Shown here: positions 36,501 to 45,500 of the stretch, piece after piece | Layout: each line of letters opens with the position of its first letter | Numbering within the stretch: position 1 is the stretch's first letter | Assembly: GCF_963678975.1 (NCBI RefSeq) | Contig: NC_089274.1 | Location: 7,366,001 to 7,430,000, forward strand | Reading direction: 5' to 3' | DNA from: Dysidea avara | Lineage: Eukaryota > Porifera > Demospongiae > Dictyoceratida > Dysideidae | Length of the DNA stretch: 64,000 nt | Translations under genes and position numbers: made by a program | Notes under the pieces: model-generated | What the model saw: the letters and a program-made list of their open reading frames with translations, nothing else | What the model was told of the DNA's origin: nothing | Database searches by the model: none

Positions 36501-39500
36501 GTCATGACCCCTTTTCAATTCGAGCTTGCCACTCTTAGTTAGGGTTAGGCAGAATGTCTTGGAGCTGCTGGCAGCTTCTTCTAGGGTCTTGTCCTTGACT
36601 GAATACGGGTTTTTGAACTCGACCAATCCCTCTGGAGGATTTTCTTGGGGATCAAAGACCAGTCCATCAGGGCTTGCTGCCAGCCATGGATTTTCAATGC
36701 TAATGACTAGGCCACTGCTGGTGATTGTAAAGGTAGGTGAGTCTTTTTGCTGTATCTTGAGGTACTCAGTCCGGCTAACATCTTCCTGAAGTATTCCCCA
36801 GTTTGTAGCTTTGTTGCCAGTAAATGTGGAATACAGCAATTGTTTTATGGTTGATGTAACTTTTGTTGTTGTTCTGCACTTAGCTATCTGGCCAACACTA
36901 GATGCTGTGATCCGTTTCCTCCTCTCTTCTCGCCATGTGAGTTCATTATCACCACTACTCTGCCCCATAGTGTTAATGTTGATTTGTGCTGCTGAAGCCT
37001 CTGTCACCTGAACATTTGCTCTGTAGTATTGTATCATCAAGTTGGTTAGGTTAGCTGGTGATATATCTGATGGAATTTCAGTGGCATTTGGTCCCTTATT
37101 ATCGTAGCGAGAATAGTCCAAGTGTGATTGGAGGGAATCGTCACCTAATTTACGTCTTTTTCGTTTCAGCTTTGCATCATCACTTGCTTTCCTCTTGTAG
37201 TCTGATGCTACCTGTTTGCCCTTGGTAGCATAAGTTGATTTGAAACACTCACTAGGTTCAGTATTAGTAGCTTTTTCCCAACATGTTGGTCCCCATGTTG
37301 GACCTTCATTCACTCGTAATGCTGCCCCGGCACATCTTCCTTCCCATGATCCACTCTGGGAACGGTTTACTTGCTTTCCTCCATCAAATTTGCTACGAAT
37401 ATGCATATAGCCTTCCGCTAAGTTGGTAGTAAAGTTGCCTGTGTAAAGAGAAATGCAATACACATAATTGACATAGTTTGTGTGACTATGCTTTCATACC
37501 TAATAATTGGGCTGACTTTGCTGCAAGCCTGCTAGCAAGCTTTTGAATATCACAGATCATTTGTTGGTCAAGTGGCACTTCTGGATCTAAACTAATAGGG
37601 TGTGCAGCAGTACTATCATCGGTTTGTTCGACAGCTGTTGTGTTCTCCCAAGCTGTTTGTTGGTCCAGCAGTATTGTATTTAACATGTCATCTTCTGTTG
37701 TAACTGCAGTAGGAGGCTCTATTGTGGAAGTTGAAGATGTTGACGAGTCCTGAAATGAAAAGTCACTGTTTGTAGGACTGCTAAGAAAGGAACTGGAGTC
37801 CTGTGAAGTGTCTGAACAAGAATCTTCTACTGATGTATCATGAGACAGTGCTGTACTTGTGCTACCTTCTGCTGGTAAGTGTGATGGTTGTGATGTGCTT
37901 GTTGAAGCCTGCATTGCACGTACTGTTTTGCAATAGTCTGCCTTGCATTTATGATGGCTACCAAAGCAGTGCAGTGCTGCATTTAAAATGTCTTCCTGTA
38001 GTTGTTTTGCTGCTTCCTTCCGATCCATTTCATTGTTTGCTACCTGTTTACTACGCATAGCAATTGCGCATCGAACTGCTGAAGCTAATCGCTTTCGTTG
38101 GGCCTCAGTTAGCTTGTTTCTGCCCTTATATTGTGGCTTGTCCTTCACTAAGTTTTCCATTGCAGATCGGAAACATTTCACTGCATGGTTTGCACACTCC
38201 TCTTTAGTGATAGCAAATCCGTATTTTTTAACTTCTCTCTTCAATGTGGAAAAAACAGCACTGTCCCCATCTCCTATGAAATTAGTGTATCTAAGACCAT
38301 GCTGTTCCTCAGATTTACAAAAGCCCTCAACTATAATGTCACATTCCATTGATGAGGATGCACCTTCCCAATTTTTAAAACAGTCGTGTTCCTTGTCAGT
38401 TCCCTTGGCACAAACAGAGCAAAATTTATTTCTGACCCCTATGAAGAGCAACTTCTTGGTCTCTTTCCCAAAAATAACACCAACACCTGATAATGCATTG
38501 TACGAGTGCCTATGAGACCGTTTGCACCACCCCCCCGTCAACTATGACAGTTATAGCAGGTATATTGTCATGATATTGCCCTTTTATGATTGCTATTTGT
38601 TTTTCCTCTCTCCCTGCAGATGCCATTGACTCCTCTAACAAGGACCACCACCACTTGCCAATTGCACGTTCAGTGTGGATGAAGGATCGTTTGGTCATTA
38701 CTGGGATACCAAGGATACACATGGTCTCTTCCAATGTATTAAAGCCACCGCCTACAGCCATTTGCCCCCATACTGCGGCTAAATTGTTAGTCCAGTATTT
38801 TTTGCCTGTCAAACCAGTAGATTTTGTTGATGTGGCAAATGCAAGTTGTTTTCCACAACCAAACTGACAGCCTAACATTGAAGCCAAGCCTTTGTTGTGT
38901 GTTTCCCCTACAATTGTAACGGGCGTCTGTATTTAGCGGATCACGGATCAACGGATCACGGATCGGCGGATCACGTGATATGCATGCTCAACTCGATTTT
39001 GAGCACTGGGAAATATTTATACCCTAGTGTAACATACAGCATACTGTAGAATTTATATTTTATCCACAGGTAGGAAGCCTGAAGAGATTTCAATCGATAC
39101 TATATAACCATAGATCCTTTACACAGATATAACTATAATAGTTAGAGCGCGCGCGTATTAAAAATTTAACACACGTACAGAGTAAGATTATTTTAATTCA
39201 CCTTAAAACTGAATCACTGATGTATTCTTTAGACTAGTTCTGTATTGCAAAAACGAATGACAATAGATACACGCCAACATATTAGAAGCCTATTCACACG
39301 TGAGTGTGCTATATTTAGAACACACTAATCCTACTAGAGTCGAATACAGGGAGTCAGAAACATACAGTTCTCTGAGTTACTTGTCCGAGCTAACAATAAT
39401 TACAAAATAATAGAGGCAGTTAGATTCTACATTTTAATTCAACAGTCATTAAATAATAACAAGTTGAAAAAGTTTGATCAAATAACTATACTTGTCTGTA

Positions 39501-42500
39501 AAGTAATCTTGCCGGACAAATATAACTAGTCAAACATCAGTTAACTTGAAAGTAGTGACGCAGAAAATCTCGATGTTCTGGTTGAAGTTTCGCATCCACA
39601 TCTGGTGGAATCTGTAATGATTGGGGGAAAAACGAAGGATCTTTTATCCATATACACTCAGGGTTGGCATGATAATGCACTGTTGTTTTTTTGGAAAATG
39701 GGATATTTGTATGTGGATTTGTAATTTGTCTTGTTTCTTCATGTGCAATGCAGATATTGTAGGGAGGGGGTGGTATATCTGGATCATGGCAATAGCTCAA
39801 CCTGCAACCTGCACAAATACGGATTTGTTTCGTTAAAAACTTTAACAGGTAGGGTTGTGAACCATGTGGAGAGTACTGAGAACTGTACTGAGAGCCATGT
39901 GGAGAGTACTGAGAACCGTACTGATCATGAGAACCATGTGGAGGGTACTGAGAACCATGTGGAGAGTACTGAGGAAAGTAGTGATGAGTTGGGTACACAG
40001 AAGCTGATGGATAAGAACTAAAACCAAAATTCATAGTAGAACCCATGTACATATCATTTGCCACTGTTGTCTGAATGTTTGTAACACAGGTTGTACGATC
40101 ATGAGTGCTAACGGGTGCTGTAACTGTGCTACTCCTTGTTCTCCCTCTTCGACTACGCTTAGGAACACTACCTTTCTGCCCAGCCACTCCCTTGGGCAAC
40201 CCCAACATGGCCAGTGATTCAATATCTGGTGAGTTTGACTGCTTTTTCCACCATTCACAAAATTTGACCAATTTGCAAGCTGTTTCAGCAGCTGCCACAA
40301 TGTGTTGGCAAATCTTATATGTGGAAAAACGAGGACAGATTCCACTACATGTGAACTGATTAGAAGGCTTGGATACAACATGATGCGGTTTATTGTGTTC
40401 ACTTGCAACCATCCTGTGAGAAGAGGTGGGTTGACCAGGAACAGGCACTACCAACCCAGGAACAGCAACAAGTCTCTTTGCTTTTAGCCAGATGTCCTTT
40501 AAACTGCCAGTAGGAATCCGTGCAGTGTCAATAAGCGATTTGTAGTCCACAGAAAGTGGATTTTCTTCTGGTTGCTCTTCTACTGTCAACTCTTCTGGCA
40601 ACTCCTCATGTACTTTCATTCCTAAGGGTTCAGAGTAAACCTTCTTCAGATGTATCTTCTGGGCTTTCTCACTCATTCCAAACCACTTGTCTGAATCTAC
40701 TTCTAAATACTTGTATTCTTCTCGAAAGCGCCATCGATCAGTTCTGATTACTGCTTTTCACAAAAGACTTTCCTGAGATTGAACAAAATCGTACATCTTC
40801 TCAACAAAAGATCGAAATTCCTGCTCTTTATATTCAGTGCGACATTTTAGGACATTATTCAGGGATTCAGACATGTTTGTGTAATAATGGTCAGGTTCTC
40901 TACCCAAACCAGCCTTTTTACGAATATCCGGCAGCATACATTTAACAACAACATCGGCCTTCTCTGATTGAAACCAACTGTAAAACTCTGGTTGAAATAA
41001 TTTACCACGCGGAACACAGCGGTGTGAACTTTCAAATGTATCCCATCTTTGTTTCAACAAGGAAAGCTTCTCTCGGAAATCTGCCTCATTATCAGCATCA
41101 ACTAGCCCTTGATATTTGTCTGAGCCTATTTGAACTCCCATGACATCATGGATTATTTCTTTTATGACATGTGAAGGAAACTGAAGTTGCTTTAGTTTAT
41201 CTTCAATATTACGCTGGAAATGTGTGAAACAGCAAAGGTGAATGGCATTAGGAAAGCTTCCACAAAAGGCCTCATAAAGTGGTCCTTCTCCATCAGTGCC
41301 AATGGCTTTGACATTCTTCAATGAAGGACGTAACCCAATAATTTGGGAGACAAAGTAGTGGAAACTACTAAATTTTTGGCTTTGGTGGACTAGCATTGCT
41401 CCCATATAAATGGGAGATTTTCCTGTTCTTTTAGCTACTAGCATCCGTAATGGGAAAACAATTGGGGTAACAAAAAACTTTCCCAATTTGAATGTGGGAT
41501 CGACTCCCATTGGTACAAATGCTGTCGGATCAGTACAATTTCTCATCATCTCACCTAATTGTTGATCAGTAGCTAGTATACACATGGGTTCCGGTGCAGC
41601 TTGAACAGATCTTACAAAATCTTGACCACTCCCACTCATACCAGTCTTGCACAATTCCATGGCTTCTGCTAATTGACAATCACCCCCCTGTTTCATTTTT
41701 AATTGTCTTCTGATGTTACAAACTTGTTAAGTGTTTCTGAGACGAGAACCACTGGACTTCTGGCCAACAATATCACCAGTTTCCTTATCAATTGCTTCAA
41801 CAGTAGCCACAGGACCCAATTTACCTGACAATTCCTTCATTCGTTCCATGGTACTAGGTTGCGTGCGCTTATATGGTGTACTGCTCTTTGAATTACCATG
41901 GGGTGGCTTGTATATAGGGTGTTCATTTCCAGTAAAATAGTACTGCACCATAGCCAAATTGATTGTTTTCCCATTGTGATCTAAAGAAATTTAAAATTTC
42001 ACATGAAAAATTGACAGCTTAAAAGGCTTACCACAAAGCGTAAATATGATTTTTCTGAAATCAGGACAAGCATGATGTATGAAATATGTACGAGTAAGTT
42101 GATATTGCCCCTGGACCATAGTGGCTGATTTGACGTCTTTGCCTCGAACTAGAATACTGATATTTCCCTCTCTAACAGCAACTATCACACACCGTACTCC
42201 ATTATTCTTCCATGAGCCACTGTCATCTGCTCTCAAATCGGCTGCACACTTCAATTTTGCTTGATTCACCAGGAATGTACAATTGTGTTCAATACCAGTA
42301 GGAGTGCAATAGCAAACAGTGTCAAGAGAAGCTGTATTATTCAGAAGTGCATCAACAATTTTATGCACATTGTAGGTGTGTGCATTCCACTCAAACACCG
42401 GAAGTGATTTATTTTCCTGATAAAAACGTCCTTTCTTCTTCCTGTAACGATGCACACATATAAACACCATTGTTGTATAGCAATGCTTACCCAACACTAT

Positions 42501-45500
42501 TAACTTCATCACAATCCTTCTGTTCTTCCAGGCCGTCATCACTATTGCTAGATTCATCACTATGAAAATTCAATTTCAAGTCATGAAATATTATCAAACA
42601 AGCCAGGAACCTTAATATGTGTCTTTGTAAGACCTTGGGCCGCTTCTGCTCTTCCTGGACATCATCGCTGTCTGAGGCACTAAAATCATCACTATAAAAT
42701 TTTAATCCATCAATTCCAAGAAATGAAACAAACTCGGTACCTTAGTGTGTTTTTCAAGACTTTAGGCCGCTTCGGTTGATGATCATCATCGCTCGACTCA
42801 TCGCTATAACGAAATGAAAAATCCAAGGATATAATGGAAATACGCAGTTTATTAACTCACGTTGATAATGTCAAATCCACATCAACAGCTGTAGTACGAA
42901 TATTTTCATTATCACTCGCCATGTGGTACTTCTAAGTATAGCGCACTGACACGGGCCATGTGGTACTTCTAAATATAGCGTACTCACGTGTGATTAGGCT
43001 TCTAGCACACTCACGTGTGAATAGGCTTCTAATATGTTGGCATGTATCTATTGTCGTTCGTTTTTGCAATACAGAACTAGTCTAAAGAATACATCAGTGA
43101 TTCAGTTTTAAGGTAAATTAAAGTAATCTTACTCTGTACGTGTGTTAAATTTTTAATACGCGCGCGCTCTAACTATTATAGTTATATCTGTGTAAAGGAT
43201 CTATGGTTATATAGTATCGATTGAAATCTCTTCAGGCTTCCTACCTGTGGATAAAATATAAATTCTACAGTATGCTGTATGTTACACTAGGGTATAAATA
43301 TTTCCCAGTGCTCAAAATTGAGTTGAGCATGCATATCACGTGATCCGTTGATCCGTGATCTGCTAAATACAGACGCCCAATTGTAACAGAATCTTCCTTT
43401 GACTGTGCCATTTCCAGGCAAGTTGAACATGTTGCAATATGTTGTGCTATGTCTTTAATGTGTTTATTTAGTAAGTGTAGGTTGATTATTCGACATTGTG
43501 CTGTGTCTTCAACGTAGTTAGCTGGTGTCAGCGCTGGGGGATTTGATTGCTGAACAGCTGGCTGAACTGGAGTGCTTCTCTTCACAGGTTGGTCACTATG
43601 TACCGGAGTCTGTGTATGTGCCCTGTAAAATACTATTGGTAATGGTAATGTTACACAACAATGCTAATCTACCTATTCTTCTTTTTGTAGAAGACATGCC
43701 GATGATTGTTGCGGTGATGTCGTTGATTCTGCTTATTTCCCATGTTATCAAATAGCTAATAATATATATCCATGTTTTCAACACCTTGCTTTTATATTAA
43801 ATTTATTTTGTCATTTCGGATGATATAGTACACAGAGGATCAGCTGCATTCAGCCATGAATGTAATTCACTGTTTGATCCAAGTGGCAATAGATTTTGCA
43901 AATAATTCACCCATTTCTATGGGCACTGCCACGAATCTCATACAAAAGAGATTTGATTAGTTTGTTGCAACTTTTCGCTTTGTATGGTAACTTATTTGCA
44001 CAGTAAGGATGGCTGTATTTAACTGTGTGAAAGCGAGGATCGAGCAAGAGGATCATCTAGCCTGTCTAGCAGCTGCTATTCATTTACGCGCAATGGTTAC
44101 GCAACAAGGGATGTGGTGGTCAGTGACGTTAAGATTTGTGGCTTTCACTGGAGTCTTCAAACCACAACGCATTACCTGAGCACTTCTGCGTCAGTTCTCT
44201 TCTCCGTTATTCCATGTATTTCAAAACAGTTGGTACGGAATTGTAGTGCATGAAAGGCTTCAGTAACCAGTACTAGAAGTAGCTGGCTGCCTAGTGGAAC
44301 GGCGTCTATGGCGAACATTTTCCATGACCCTTCTGGTGAGCGGATTTGTTGTTTGCATGAAAATCGCCATTATGGTAACAGTCTCTGGCGTAAGTTCAAC
44401 GCTGGTGTATACTTCACAAACTACTCTATCCTTTAGAGCAGTAGGTTTGGGCAGATAGCGATCTTCTTTGCCAGGAGTTGACGCCAAATCTCATATTTGT
44501 AACCGTGAATTCATAGTGCTATAACCCTGTAGGAGAATGCACCATTCAATTGAAACTTAGACTCATGCATAGATAAATAAATGTTCTTTAAAGTAGTTAT
44601 AAGAAAAGTGGTGTGGTACAAAGTTATTCCAAGGTAGAGACGCCAATATAAAAGCATGCATTTTTTTCGAGTTTCATGTTCTTCCGGTATACCGTAACCT
44701 TAAATAAATAAATCCAAGCTTGTCACCTTTAGAACAATTTGTCATGATGCAATTTCCTGTGAATGTGATGCAATAACACTTAATTCTATGGTAAACACAC
44801 CACAGTGACAAGTTTTATTGCAAAGGCAACGAATTTTTCAAATTCTATTGCAAAAGAGACAAATCAATTGCAACGGTGACAAATTTAATAGCAAAAACCT
44901 GTAAAAGTTTGTAACATATTCACCTTAGTAAAATAGAAATTGTATTTTGCCTTCATTTAGTAAGCTGATATCTCTACAGGGTGACTTGTTTGTGGCTGAA
45001 CTCTCTACAGGGTAGAGGGTACCCTGTAGAGAGTTCAGCTACATTGTAAGTCACCATGTAGAAGTTCACTGTAAGTCACCATGTAGAGAGTTCAGCAACA
45101 AATAAGTCCCTTGTAGAGAGTTCAGCCACAAAAAAATATCCACCCTGTAGGAATGATGTTCAACAACATTAAAAGTCACTCTGTTTAGCCTAGTTAAAAA
45201 GTCACCCTGTAGGAATGTAGTTACATTACAAGTTAACTCTGCAGAGATTTTAGTCTTGTTATAAGTCTCCATATAATGAGTTCAGCTACTCTACAAGCAA
45301 CCAGAGTTTATTCAGTTACATTACAAGCTACCCTGTAGATAGTTTAGTTCCAAACAAATCACCCTGTAGTGAGTTTAACTACACAAAAAAAGTCACCCTA
45401 GAGAGTTCAGCAATCGACTTGTTTGTAGTGAACTCTCTACATGGTGACTTGTATATTGTATAGTTAAACTCTCTGCAGGGTGACTTGTTTGTAGTATTAT

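Larger units (their letters stand above)
38921..43378. mobile_element. Complete Mutator-like element (MULE) nested in transposase exon
   Basis: 4458 bp, with nearly identical terminal inverted repeats of 390 bp (38921-39310) and 376 bp (43003-43378). They start GGGCGTCTGTATTTAGC. The left copy has one extra ~14-bp GGATCACGGATCGGC unit. The flanks are an exact 9-bp duplication. It carries its own spliced transposase gene on the minus strand. The high similarity of its ends suggests recent arrival. The insertion lies inside a coding exon of the TTAA-flanked transposon, which itself lies in intron 5 of the transporter. Confidence 0.93.
36246..43743 (-). pseudogene. Mutator-like transposase + YqaJ nuclease gene, split by MULE
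   Basis: Minus-strand transposase gene of the TTAA-flanked element. Exon parts: 43743-43673, 43622-43379, then, after the MULE, 38911-37500 and 37438-36246. It starts MGNKQNQRHHRNNHRH, a basic N-terminus. The Mutator-like domain follows: AVWGQMAVGGGFNTLEET, then VIVDGG, GDGDSAVF and a C..NH motif (ECANHAVK). A Ser/Thr-rich linker and a KRKRRK basic stretch come next. The YqaJ/lambda-exonuclease-like PD-(D/E)XK domain lies at about residues 740-920: WREERRKRITAS, SPDG, LVEFK (E-x-K) and FQIQ. Damage: the MULE breaks the frame between DSVTI and VGETHN. Seven G instead of six at about 38530-38536 cause a +1 shift right after VIVDGG. Discounting both, the length is a multiple of three, about 972 codons. 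Known for related families: a DDE transposase for cutting. The nuclease role is inferred. Confidence 0.85.
34923..44699. mobile_element. TTAA-flanked (Kolobok-like) DNA transposon with nested MULE
   Basis: The 19-bp ends GGTTACGGTATACCGGAAG (34923-34941) and the exact complement (44681-44699) are each flanked by TTAA (34919-34922 and 44700-44703). TTAA targets are typical of the Kolobok and piggyBac groups; the transposase type argues against piggyBac. Subterminal similarity goes further in, with shared TTGGCGTCAACT and ACTGACGCAGAAGTGCTC in inverted order. It spans 9777 bp now, and about 5.3 kb without the inserted MULE and its duplicated 9 bp. The cargo is one minus-strand transposase/nuclease gene, plus perhaps a small frame near the right end. 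An internal pair of outward-facing end-like sequences at 35738-35783 complicates the left limit. Confidence 0.8.

Noticed and set aside
36526..38867. Plus-strand frames opposite the YqaJ/Mutator-like gene
   Set aside because: Shadows; the minus strand shows the conserved motifs and introns.
39621..40747. Plus-strand frames with Glu-Ser-Thr-Glu repeats opposite the MULE C-terminus
   Set aside because: They are the antisense of the PHGSQYS tandem repeat coded on the minus strand.
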